This document shows positions 17,013-24,821 of a stretch of DNA of 51,630 bases, piece after piece (position 1 is the first letter of the stretch; every line of letters starts with the position of its first letter). A program made the position numbers and the translations under genes. Under the pieces are notes generated by a model. The model had not been told where the DNA came from. It made no database searches and saw only the letters and a program-made list of their open reading frames with translations. The stretch is from Lysinibacillus halotolerans (GTDB lineage: Bacteria > Bacillota > Bacilli > Bacillales_A > Planococcaceae): NCBI RefSeq assembly GCF_003711845.1, contig NZ_RHLQ01000025.1:1-51630 (forward strand). Direction: 5' to 3'.

Positions 17013-18173
17013 TTATACAAATAAATTAATTTTACCTCTATTACTATAATCAAAATTAGGATTTTTTGCTGCATTTCGTAACACCATTCCAATGGTTTTG
17101 CTATAAACAATAGCATCATTTCCTTGGAGATTTGCATAAAAAGTATAGGCAATTTGAGTTTCTTCATTCCAGTTATTCCATATATTCGGGCTTAATACCA
17201 TGTTTTCTGAATACAACGACAATATCATTGAAAAATAAAACTTTATTTTATCTATAGATGAATTATGTAGTTGATTAAATAAATTTTGATATATTGATTC
17301 CTCACTCTTCAAGCAACTTATTATAATGTATGACTGTGTTTTTTCAGGTAATACTGTTACAGCAACACGATGCATTACTCCTTTTACAGTATGTTTTATT
17401 CTTCGACCATCCAAATCATAATCTGGTGCAATGTAAGCATAATTTGCAAATTTAATTTGTTCGGGTAATTTAACAATACAAGTTTTGATACCTCTATGTT
17501 TTCCAGCTAGAATTTCATTATCAAAATGTTCTTTTATTGGTTCAAATTCCTTCATTTTGAGCTGTAACATTCGATACATGCCTACCATCTTATATGTTTT
17601 GAATACCTCGGGGCGCTTTGCAAAACTGTTTCTAAAAATATCAATGGCCATACATTGCTTATAATATTCAAAGATAAAAGCTTTATAGGCATAAACAAAT
17701 TTCATTTCCTCATTAGTTTCATTAAAATCAGGAGCGCCTTTTTCAATTGCTGCAAAAGCAATATTATCATGGAAGTCACAAAAGCAAGTTTGAGTTGTTG
17801 CATTATTAACACTTGTTTTACTTACTTCAACGATATGTTCTGTTTTGCCATTTTTAAGAGGAACTATTATAGGACTTCTTTTAGGATCTAATAAGTAAAC
17901 ATGCCGTTCACTACCTCCCAGTAAAGATATTATTTTATTATTCTGCAAAGCATGAGCATTTTTAATTTTACCTTTACAATTACTCTGGTCCGGGTGCATA
18001 CAGTATTTTTTCATAGACTTTCTCATCATTTCCATTAACTGAACTTCTGGTGGTTTTTTTGATACTTGGGCTGATGAAATTTCCCTATTTTTACAGCATT
18101 CATTATATATTTTTCCACTGCCACATGGACAACTTTCCCATTTACTAATTCTAAATTGATTTAATAGATTCAT
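17013..18173 (-). CDS. SEC-C motif protein with a second Cys/His cluster, unknown function
   Basis: About 386 residues from ATG 18173, preceded by GGAGGT. CPCGSGKIYNECC at about 15-27 is a SEC-C zinc motif, the domain first seen at the SecA C-terminus. Residues about 55-85 (CMHPDQSNC...AHALQNNKIISLL) and about 130-150 (TQTCFCDFHDNIAFAAIE) form a further Cys/His cluster reminiscent of HNH-type metal sites. The C-terminal 250 residues have no recognised domain. Such SEC-C proteins are common in mobile and defence regions, but their activity is not known to me. Its own terminator follows. Confidence 0.6.
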   Translation of the reverse strand: MNLLNQFRISKWESCPCGSGKIYNECCKNREISSAQVSKKPPEVQLMEMMRKSMKKYCMHPDQSNCKGKIKNAHALQNNKIISLLGGSERHVYLLDPKRSPIIVPLKNGKTEHIVEVSKTSVNNATTQTCFCDFHDNIAFAAIEKGAPDFNETNEEMKFVYAYKAFIFEYYKQCMAIDIFRNSFAKRPEVFKTYKMVGMYRMLQLKMKEFEPIKEHFDNEILAGKHRGIKTCIVKLPEQIKFANYAYIAPDYDLDGRRIKHTVKGVMHRVAVTVLPEKTQSYIIISCLKSEESIYQNLFNQLHNSSIDKIKFYFSMILSLYSENMVLSPNIWNNWNEETQIAYTFYANLQGNDAIVYSKTIGMVLRNAAKNPNFDYSNRGKINLFV

Positions 18174-18412
18174 TTTTGTACCTCCATTGACCAATTTAAT
18201 TCATTCCATACTTATCTTCTTTATTCTATATCATTCCATATAGTTCATTTAGTTAGTTACAAATTTACTGTGCATTGATATAGTAACAATCATCACAAAT
18301 ATCCTCTATCTAATAGAAAATGGACCGATTGCTTAATAAGGGGATATCTGGAATCTCAAAAAAAAGCATAAATCCTTGTTGGATCAACGCTTTCATTTCT
18401 TAAATAATACAA

Positions 18413-18576
18413 TTATGGAGCGAAGTTTTGCACAACATCTCTAATAAACATCGACCCACCAATTAGAAGTAGAATTATTATTGTAGTTAAAATGAAGACT
18501 AACTTTTTGTTCTGTCTTTTTATAACAATTAAAATGATTAATGCAATAAGAACCAAAAAAACAATATTGAATACAT
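18413..18576 (-). pseudogene. 54-residue small membrane protein, copy 2, frameshifted in a homopolymer
   Basis: Homologue of the 15625-15789 gene: with one base restored it reads as a 54-residue protein sharing LIALIILIVIKRQNKK, LLLIGGSMF and VVQNFAP. An A7 run (T7 on the coding strand) near 18555-18561 is one base short of that frame, so the ATG at 18576, which has an AGGGGG ribosome-binding site, meets an early stop. An in-frame GTG just upstream could bypass the shift but overlaps the ribosome-binding site. This may be a sequencing error, decay, or a phase-variable tract. Confidence 0.55.
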
Positions 18577-18755
18577 ATTGCACCCCCTATGACCCGAAAT
18601 ATTCTCTATTGTTGTACCCAATTCTTTCATTTTAAAAATAGGATTGTAATTAAAACAGCTTTATCTACAACTAATAAACCTAGCTAAATACTAATCCTCT
18701 AAAAACAAAATTTACTTCATATCCCAAGCAAAAGAAAACCATTATATTATTTATT

Positions 18756-18895
18756 TCAGTTCCCTTGTTTAGACCTAATTTCTTCAAGTATACCCTGCGC
18801 TAATTTTCTCCAAATAACCGAAAGTAGTGTATCTTCTTATAACACCTTGCTCATCCTCTTCCTGATTTCCTCATCACTAGATAGAAGCAATTTTC
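18756..18895 (-). pseudogene. Possible degraded ORF fragment
   Basis: Two adjoining reading-frame pieces, KLLLSSDEEIRKRMSKVL then EDTLLSVIWRKLAQGILEEI, look protein-like but are separated by a stop and a frame change. No start codon or ribosome-binding site is evident. The whole gap 18577-18912 otherwise shows nothing recognisable. Confidence 0.25.
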
Positions 18896-18912
18896 CCTTT
18901 TTTCAATTTAAC

Positions 18913-19248
18913 CTACAAAAAATCAATATAATTCCTATTATTATGAGGTAACATTAGCACTTCTGAGATTTCAAGTAGTATGTCATCTTTTATGTTTCTT
19001 TCATATTGTTGCAACCTGTCTGTCATATCTTTAAGAAATTCTACGCCTTCAGCATTTTCTACATCAATAAGAGCTTCCTTACAAAAGCGTTGAAAATATT
19101 CTTCTATATCTATACGTTCTACAGCAGCTTCACATTTTTGGATAACTAGCGGATCTACATTTGCTTCTTTTAATTTTTCTAAGATTGCGCGGGTTTGTTC
19201 TTCTTTGGCAAGGAGTAATACATTTTCCAAATTTTTAACAAAACTCAT
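18913..19248 (-). CDS. Unknown 111-residue protein next to the iteron array
   Basis: A helical, acidic protein with no recognised domain and no membrane segment (SFVKNLENVLLLAKEEQ at the start, ILLEISEVLML near the end). ATG 19248 follows GAGGCG. It is the first gene downstream of the repeat array at 19392-19868, transcribed away from it, so the array could act as its control region or the protein could bind the array; neither is shown. No similarity to known Rep or Par proteins is visible to me. Confidence 0.6.
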   Translation of the reverse strand: MSFVKNLENVLLLAKEEQTRAILEKLKEANVDPLVIQKCEAAVERIDIEEYFQRFCKEALIDVENAEGVEFLKDMTDRLQQYERNIKDDILLEISEVLMLPHNNRNYIDFL

Positions 19249-19391
19249 GTAATTCGCCTCTTCCTTCTTTAATTACCTTTATGGTAAGGAAAACATAGAA
19301 CATTCGCAATCGTACTGTAGTAAATCCAATTATAAATTTATCACTTCACATTCACTTTACATCTTCTTCACTCATAACTATGTGGGCTTAC

Positions 19392-19868
19392 CTTTTACAT
19401 TTTTTCCGTACTGAAAAACATTTAACGCCTAAAGTTTTTACATAAATACCGTACTTGAATGCTGCTTTTTACACAAAACCCGTACCGAGACTGCACTTTT
19501 TACATAAAATTCGTACTGATATTCGTTTAACTCTTAAAGTTTTTACATAAATACCGTACTAGAATGCTGCTCTTTACACAAAACCCGTACTGAGACGATA
19601 CTTTTTACATAAATTCCGTACTGATATTCACTAAACTCCTAAAGTTTTTACATAAATACAGTACTGAATGCTGCTTTTTACAAAAAACCCGTACCAAGAC
19701 TGCACTTTTTACATAAAAACCGTACTGATATTCATTTAACTACTAAAGCTTTTACATAAATACCGTACTATTTGTAGCTTTTTACACAAAACCCGTACCG
19801 AGACGTCACTTTTTACATAAATTCCGTACTGAAATACGTTTGACTACAAAAGTTTTTACATAACAAAC
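19392..19868. repeat. Iteron-like array: 13 complete 22-base units and one partial, in four 105-base A-B-C triplets
   Basis: Each unit follows TTTTTACAYAAANNCCGTACY. Three subtypes alternate: A (TACATAAATACCGTACT), B (TACACAAAACCCGTACC, then GAGAC), C (TACATAAANNCCGTACTGATATTC). First T of TTTACA falls at 19394, 19437, 19468, 19499, 19542, 19573, 19604, 19647, 19677, 19708, 19751, 19781, 19812 and 19855. Spacings run 43-31-31-43-31-31-43-30-31-43-30-31-43, near four and three helical turns, so all units face the same side. Such arrays serve as replication-initiator or partition-protein sites on plasmids; here no partner gene is recognised. Confidence 0.9.
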
Positions 19869-19949
19869 TTTTAATTTGGCATAAGCTTGCATATATTTGT
19901 GTTATAGCCACTAATTATAGATACAAAAAGCTTTGAGGAACCAACATTA

Positions 19950-20139
19950 GATACTATTAATAGATACTTATAATCGTATCTATTGAAATTTTATTTCAAA
20001 ATTAACCTTATGGCCCTAGAGGCACTAACAAATCTTATCGTTACTATTAATCGTCTCTAATAGGACAGTTTACTCAAAAAATATGAGGATAATAGGAGTT
20101 AAAACAGTAGTCGTATCGAATAATGGATACTATTAATTG
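19950..20139. repeat. Three copies of an AT-rich motif RTTACTATTAAT / GATACTATTAAT
   Basis: Copies begin at 19950, 20040 and 20126, spaced 90 and 86 bases apart. Two have GATAC with a downstream GTATC, giving partial dyads. They lie between the iteron array and the zinc-ribbon gene and may be binding sites for a local regulator or an AT-rich unwinding zone beside the array. Confidence 0.5.
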
Positions 20140-20189
20140 TATCTATTAATAAATAGATATTCGGTTGATTATTAAATTAACAATTCATT

Positions 20190-20408
20190 TTAATCATCTT
20201 CATATACTGAGTAACTAAAATCTATAAAATCGTCTAGTTCAGATTTTTCTTCTTGCTGATTTAGTCCCCACCCATATTTTTGGTAGTACTTTCCCCCATC
20301 GATAAAAATGCTACCGCATGAACATCTCTTAAAATCATGCTCATGTTTTGATTCAATAATGTCATTACACTTTTTACAACGCACTTTATTTACAAGTACT
20401 CTTCGCAT
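20190..20408 (-). CDS. Small zinc-ribbon protein of mobile elements (DUF7695-like)
   Basis: Seventy-two residues. CKKC at residues 11-14 and CSCGS about 29-33 form a zinc ribbon, followed by IDGGKYYQKYGWG. This pattern (N-terminal VNKVRCKKC, then CSCGSIFIDGG) recurs in phage and conjugative-element proteins of unknown role. ATG 20408 follows AGAAGGTG. The acidic tail DDFIDFSYSVYEDD is unusual. Confidence 0.65.
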   Translation of the reverse strand: MRRVLVNKVRCKKCNDIIESKHEHDFKRCSCGSIFIDGGKYYQKYGWGLNQQEEKSELDDFIDFSYSVYEDD

Positions 20409-20610
20409 GAAATCACCTTCTGTCTATTTTGACTTTATAAACTTCGTATTGTCAATTTAGTTGTATTTCTCCATAAATATATTTTAATGAAATAATGTAT
20501 TAACAACTTTACTTTGTTTAAGCGTTTTATAGAGTGTGATCTATATAACTACAAGGACAGGCTACTAAACCATCCTTAAATCAATTACAAGCTTCCAAGA
20601 TTTGAACAGT

Positions 20611-20660
20611 TTCATACCCTTAATTGGGTACAGCTAGGTATACCCAATTAAGTATATGAA
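20611..20660. repeat. Perfect 12-base inverted repeat with 10-base loop
   Basis: Arms CTTAATTGGGTA (20619-20630) and TACCCAATTAAG (20641-20652), with outer TTCATA / TATGAA extending the dyad. A third TTCATATACC follows at 20665. Could be an operator, a nick site or a hairpin of a mobile element. Confidence 0.5.
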
Positions 20661-20755
20661 CGACTTCATATACCTGATGTGATACAACCATTGATATTGC
20701 TGCATTTCTCACTATCAAACTGGACCCTTCCACGCCGACAAATATGTTTTGTACA

Positions 20756-20805
20756 CCCCAAGGTTACCCCCAAAAAGTATAGGTAAACCCGTGGTAACTT
20801 TGGGG
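20756..20805. repeat. Thirteen-base inverted repeat with 24-base loop
   Basis: Arms CCCCAAGGTTACC (20756-20768) and GGTAACTTTGGGG (20793-20805) match at 12 of 13 positions. It is GC-richer than its surroundings. No T-run follows. It and the dyad at 20611-20660 are the main structures in the 477-base gap 20409-20885. Confidence 0.5.
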
Positions 20806-20885
20806 TAATTTTGCAAACCGTTTATGAATGGATTTTACCATATAACTAAAAAACGCTCGCATTTCTGCAAAGCGTTATTGGATAA

Positions 20886-21050
20886 TTATTTCCGTCGATC
20901 TAATTCAAATTCTTCTATGATTTCTAAAACCTTATTTTGAGATAGTTTTAATATAGACGCTATCTCGTTTATTGACTTACCTCTTAAATGTAACTTAATA
21001 ACATTCGTATTCCGGAGTTTTATCAAATCTTCCTTTAATCTAGAAAGCAT
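20886..21050 (-). CDS. Small helix-turn-helix protein
   Basis: A 54-residue protein from ATG 21050 behind TGGAGGA. The segment VIKLHLRGKSINEIASILKLSQNKVLEIIEEF is a compact helix-turn-helix like sigma region 4 or resolvase-type HTH. Too short for more than one DNA-binding unit, so probably acts as a dimer. It may bind the dyads just downstream of it, which is inference. Confidence 0.55.
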   Translation of the reverse strand: MLSRLKEDLIKLRNTNVIKLHLRGKSINEIASILKLSQNKVLEIIEEFELDRRK

Positions 21051-21073
21051 AAAATATTCCTCCAATTAATTTA

Positions 21074-21385
21074 TTAATCAAGCTGAATTCTATAAGTTTT
21101 AATATTTGCTTTATTATAAATCTCTTTTACTTTATCATTTGCCTCTTTTTTACTTTCTTCTAATGATTTTAATTGTGCTTGATTTACTTTACCGAAATTT
21201 TCTAAATTAGCCCCGATTGAGAATACCTGATAGCCATTCGCCTCAATCAATGCACGCAATTCTTGGAATAATTCATTTGTTAAATTTTCATGGGCATCAT
21301 TTTTCATTTCTGCTTCTTCACTTTTTTCTACAACTGCGGTTACGATGTCGAAAACCAATTTTCCTTGATATAAATACATATTCAT
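21074..21385 (-). CDS. Unknown 103-residue protein
   Basis: No recognised domain. The C-terminal half (QAQLKSLEESKKEANDKVKEIYNK) is a likely coiled coil. ATG 21385 follows AGGAG. It is 18 bases downstream of the 21404-21694 gene in the same direction, so the two probably form an operon. Confidence 0.6.
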   Translation of the reverse strand: MNMYLYQGKLVFDIVTAVVEKSEEAEMKNDAHENLTNELFQELRALIEANGYQVFSIGANLENFGKVNQAQLKSLEESKKEANDKVKEIYNKANIKTYRIQLD

Positions 21386-21403
21386 TTCTTTCTCCTAATC
21401 ATG

Positions 21404-21694
21404 TTATCTTTTTTGAGCTAAAAATGTGTCCATTAGTAATGCCATTGCATCATTAAATGCGACACGATAAGTCTGTTTGTTTTGGTGATGTGTTTGATTA
21501 AAAATAGCTGTTTGAAAGTCCTCGAATAAACTTTCTCTTACTTCGGGATTTAAATCACCAATTTTTGACGATAATTTTTGCTCAAATTCATGAAAAATTG
21601 TTTCCGTCATAACCGAGTATTCTTCACTCTTATAAATATCCGCCAGTCGTGATTCAATTAGATTACTAAATGCTTTATAGAAACCATCAACCAT
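21404..21694 (-). CDS. Unknown 96-residue protein, possibly DUF6809-like
   Basis: Helical protein. IYKSEEYSVMTETIFHEFEQKL...AFNDAMALLMDTF has the layout of DUF6809 proteins (a common phage/ICE family of unknown function), but the match is by eye only. ATG 21694 follows AGAGGTG. Divergent from the Xre-type gene at 21820. Confidence 0.55.
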   Translation of the reverse strand: MVDGFYKAFSNLIESRLADIYKSEEYSVMTETIFHEFEQKLSSKIGDLNPEVRESLFEDFQTAIFNQTHHQNKQTYRVAFNDAMALLMDTFLAQKR

Positions 21695-21819
21695 TCTCTC
21701 ACCTCTTTTTATTCATTTTAATTATATATCCATCTAAAGAATAACGCGTAAGGGATTGCTTGTAAAATCAGAAAAATGTAGTATGAAAATGAAAAGAAGA
21801 GACGGAGAGATCAATATTT

Positions 21820-22182
21820 ATGAATTCACTACAAGTTGGAAGACTAATTAGAACTTTGAGGAAAAATCACTCCTATACTATGGTTGACTTTGCAAAAATC
21901 ATTAATATATCACAACCTTCCCTCTCAAGAATTGAGAGCGGAAACCAAGAAGTTACCTTTACTCAGCTTGAAAGAATATGCGACGAATTCGGTATATCTA
22001 TGAGTGAATTTTTTCAAAGAGTAGAAGGAAAAAATGCATTATTAGCCATTGAGGAAGACGAAGATAAAGGGATTGATATTGAAGAAGAACTAGACGAGGA
22101 ATTGAATAAAATAATTTCATCTTTGTCTACTGAACAAAAAAAGGGCCTGTATACCTTATTACTGCCATATATAAAAGAGTAA
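21820..22182 (+). CDS. Xre-family transcriptional regulator with acidic tail
   Basis: A 120-residue protein. Residues 5-60 (VGRLIRTLRKNHSYTMVDFAKIINISQPSLSRIESG) are a classic helix-turn-helix; residues 70-100 are very acidic (EEDEDKGIDIEEELDEEL). ATG follows GGAGAGATC. Probably the immunity-type repressor of the integrated element, divergent from the small-gene operon ending at 21694. Confidence 0.85.
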   Translation: MNSLQVGRLIRTLRKNHSYTMVDFAKIINISQPSLSRIESGNQEVTFTQLERICDEFGISMSEFFQRVEGKNALLAIEEDEDKGIDIEEELDEELNKIISSLSTEQKKGLYTLLLPYIKE

Positions 22183-22241
22183 TAGCAAGTTGAAGTTTTA
22201 AGGGGATCTACTCAAAAGGCACTGAGTATTTTTATTTCACT

Positions 22242-22277
22242 AATGAAGGGTTTATTGACACCCTTCATTTTTGTTTT
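22242..22277 (+). terminator. Terminator of the Xre-type gene
   Basis: Nine-base arms AATGAAGGG (22242-22250) and CCCTTCATT (22261-22269) followed by TTTTTGTTTTTG. The remaining gap 22278-22680 shows no gene I can support, only a short GCAAC/GTTGC dyad near 22616. Confidence 0.85.
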
Positions 22278-22695
22278 TGATAATTTAAAAAGCTGCTAAG
22301 CGATTAAACACTAAATATTCCATAATAGACTTGTATCAAATTCCAATCAGATAGAACAATGATTACAAGCATCCTTTTCTCAAAGAATATGGTTATAAAT
22401 AATAATTCAATTCACTTTACCACGGATTAACATATAAAAAAGTTATCGTAATCCTAATTACGTATACTGCAATATTACTTCAATTAAGAAAGTCCTTTAA
22501 AAAACCACTTGATTTTACTCCCTTACCCAATCCATCAAATTGCAAAAATAAATCTGAAAATTTAAATTTTTAATAACCTCTTAAAATATTTAGATTTCGA
22601 AGCTAATATGTATTGCAACTAAGTGAGTTGCCGGCATTCATTTAGTAAATTGCTACTACTACGAATGATTTAAAAATATATGGAGGAAAAAGGAA

Positions 22696-23016
22696 ATGCA
22701 GCAACAATTATCAGTAAACTTAACGATTCCCATTCCTTCTGACAGTGTTTTAATTTTGAAAACTGAGTTAGAAGAATTACAGCAATCAAAATATGATGGA
22801 GTCTACTGGACAATGAAAGACCTCGAAAAAAGAGTTGGAAAAAAAAGCGATTGGATAAAAGAGAAAATTCTTTTCCCACCCAATTTACGAAAAAAACTAG
22901 ACGTTAGATACGGTGGGCCAGTAGCTTACCCAACATCCAAAGGAGAAACTTGGATGTTTCACGCTAAAAAAATGACAAAATTCTTAGATGAGAACTTCGA
23001 TAAAATTTTTAAATGA
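22696..23016 (+). CDS. DUF771 protein (phage-type, integrase-associated)
   Basis: A 106-residue protein. YWTMKDLEKRVGKKSDWIKEKILFPP and the C-terminal GETWMFHAKKMTKFLDENF match DUF771 (PF05595), commonly encoded beside tyrosine integrases of Firmicutes phages and elements. The N-terminal half suggests a winged-helix DNA-binding fold like an excisionase. Strong GGAGG site; its stop overlaps the integrase ORF by four bases. Confidence 0.8.
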   Translation: MQQQLSVNLTIPIPSDSVLILKTELEELQQSKYDGVYWTMKDLEKRVGKKSDWIKEKILFPPNLRKKLDVRYGGPVAYPTSKGETWMFHAKKMTKFLDENFDKIFK

Positions 23017-23030
23017 AAGGTTATGTAATC

Positions 23031-24188
23031 ATGGCAAGTGTAAAACCGAGAAAAAATAAAAAAGGTAAAATTACTTCTTGGGGAATTTCTGTTAGTAATT
23101 ACCCTGAAAAACCCATTAGACAAGGAGGTTTCCGTACAAGACAGGAAGCAGAAGCAGCAGCTAAATATATAGAAGCTCAGCTTAAACCTTTGAAAAAACT
23201 TCGAAAACAGATAAGTAGCAAATATACACTATTACCATTCCACATTGAATTTGAACAATGGTATATTAAGAAAAAATCAGGACTTGATCCTTCAACAATC
23301 GATGACTATAAGAATGTAAAAAATAAAATTTATGAGTTTTTTGATGATGAACTTCTTATTAACATTACACAAGACATGTATCAAGATTTTATGGAAGCAC
23401 AACAAAAAAATACAAAAGCAACAAACGTAAAGCTAAATAAGAAAATAAGAGCATTTGCAAAAAATGCCTTTGAAAATAATAAAATAACAATAAATTTTAC
23501 TACTGATGTTGTCATCAAAGGAAAAGACTCTAGTAAAAAGATAAAGTTTATTAAAGGTTCAGATTATAAAAAACTTCTATCTCACCTTAACACAGTTGAT
23601 ACTTTGTTCATTGAGATTCGATTAATGCTAATTTTAGCTGCAACAACAGGTATTCGTTACGGTGAACTTTGTGGCATACGATGGGAGGATATAGATTTCG
23701 AAAATAAAACCCTTCATATTCACCAGCAATGGGATTATAAGAAAGGAACTGGCTTCAAAGGCTTAAAAGATCCAACTTTAAACCAAAGTGAAGATCAAGA
23801 TATAAAAGAACGTACTATCCCCTTATCTGAACAAACCATCAGCATTCTAAAAGAATTCCATGCTAGTGACTGCTTTGTTCCAAATAACAACAACCGATTA
23901 TTTTATAAAGCTGATTGTAAAGCAAAGGTGTTAAGTAACAATTCGTTTAATTCTAACTTAAAAAACATCTTAAATACTTTAAATATTCCAGCTATCACCG
24001 CTCACGGATTACGACATAGCTATGCTACCTATTTGGCTTCAACAGGAACAGATAGAACACATCTTCAATATCTTATGGGACATGAAGATTATAAGACAAC
24101 TGATGAATACTATATCCATTTGCATAAAGATATGTTCGATGGAAATGCTGCACAAATCCAAGAAGATATTGATCGTTTATTTGTTTAA
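23031..24188 (+). CDS. Tyrosine-type site-specific integrase 1
   Basis: About 385 residues from ATG 23031; an ATG at 23013 overlapping the DUF771 stop is also possible. An N-terminal arm-binding domain (GGFRTRQEAEAAAKYIEAQL), a core-binding SAM-like domain, and a C-terminal catalytic domain with ATTGIRYGELCGI (Arg), HGLRHSYATYLAS (His-x-x-Arg), GHEDYKTTDEYYIHL (His and nucleophilic Tyr) make it complete. Together with the upstream DUF771 gene and Xre-type repressor it marks an integrated element whose genes extend leftward. Distinct from but related to the integrase at 37753. Confidence 0.95.
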   Translation: MASVKPRKNKKGKITSWGISVSNYPEKPIRQGGFRTRQEAEAAAKYIEAQLKPLKKLRKQISSKYTLLPFHIEFEQWYIKKKSGLDPSTIDDYKNVKNKIYEFFDDELLINITQDMYQDFMEAQQKNTKATNVKLNKKIRAFAKNAFENNKITINFTTDVVIKGKDSSKKIKFIKGSDYKKLLSHLNTVDTLFIEIRLMLILAATTGIRYGELCGIRWEDIDFENKTLHIHQQWDYKKGTGFKGLKDPTLNQSEDQDIKERTIPLSEQTISILKEFHASDCFVPNNNNRLFYKADCKAKVLSNNSFNSNLKNILNTLNIPAITAHGLRHSYATYLASTGTDRTHLQYLMGHEDYKTTDEYYIHLHKDMFDGNAAQIQEDIDRLFV

Positions 24189-24212
24189 TAATAAGATATA
24201 CTCTTTACCCTG

Positions 24213-24253
24213 CACCTTCAACGATTAGAAACTCTAATATTGAAGGTGTTTTT
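24213..24253 (+). terminator. Terminator of integrase 1
   Basis: Arms CACCTTCA (24213-24220) and TGAAGGTG (24241-24248), followed by TTTTTC. Confidence 0.85.
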
Positions 24254-24330
24254 CTTTTCCTTTTTCATAATTATCGTTGAAATAGGAAATAAAAAAATCT
24301 TATAAAGATTAACTTAAACGATGTTTAATA

Positions 24331-24367
24331 AAAAGAAAAAACAAGAATGCATTTTTTCATTGCATTC
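24331..24367 (-). terminator. Terminator of the DUF302 gene
   Basis: Arms GAATGCA (24345-24351) and TGCATTC (24361-24367), with a T-rich run following on the minus strand. Confidence 0.75.
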
Positions 24368-24382
24368 CTGCCCTATTATTCA

Positions 24383-24772
24383 TTATTTACTTTTTTCTAA
24401 TACATCTATGAGGATTTTTTCAATTTTTTCTGCTATTGAAATTAATTCAGCATCGTTTAATAAACCAATCATAGCAGTTGGTTTAGGAAGTCCTATTTTG
24501 GTTTTCCCTTCTTCTTCATAAACGGTAATTTTACAAGGTAAGAAGTAACCCACTAAAGGATTATGCTCTATTACACGTGCCGCTTCTACTGGATTGCAAA
24601 CTTCAAGAATTCGGTAAGGCTTTTTATAACTATCTACACCTTTATTTTGTAAAGTTTCAGTCAAGTTTTGTTGCCAAAGAACCCCAAATTTATTTTCTTT
24701 AAGATTTTGTTCAATAAATGCAATCGCTTCATCAATCGTTTTATCACTTATAACTGTATAATGAAAACCCAT
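24383..24772 (-). CDS. DUF302 family protein
   Basis: A 129-residue protein. The core FGVLWQQNLTETLQNKG, YRILEVCNP, LPCKITVYEEEGKTKIGL matches DUF302 (PF03625), small proteins often found with sulfur-oxidation or thiol genes; their chemistry is not settled. ATG 24772 follows AGGGTG. It is the last gene of the sulfur island on this side. Confidence 0.85.
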   Translation of the reverse strand: MGFHYTVISDKTIDEAIAFIEQNLKENKFGVLWQQNLTETLQNKGVDSYKKPYRILEVCNPVEAARVIEHNPLVGYFLPCKITVYEEEGKTKIGLPKPTAMIGLLNDAELISIAEKIEKILIDVLEKSK

Positions 24773-24821
24773 TTAAATCACCCTATCTAGTAATATGATT
24801 CGATCATTTAGTTTGGATTAT

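Noticed and set aside
19392-19868. CRISPR array
   Set aside because: Units are spaced 31 and 43 bases with repeats of 22 bases and the intervening sequence is itself repeated (GAATGCTG, GAGAC, GATATTC), so there are no unique spacers; no cas genes are present.
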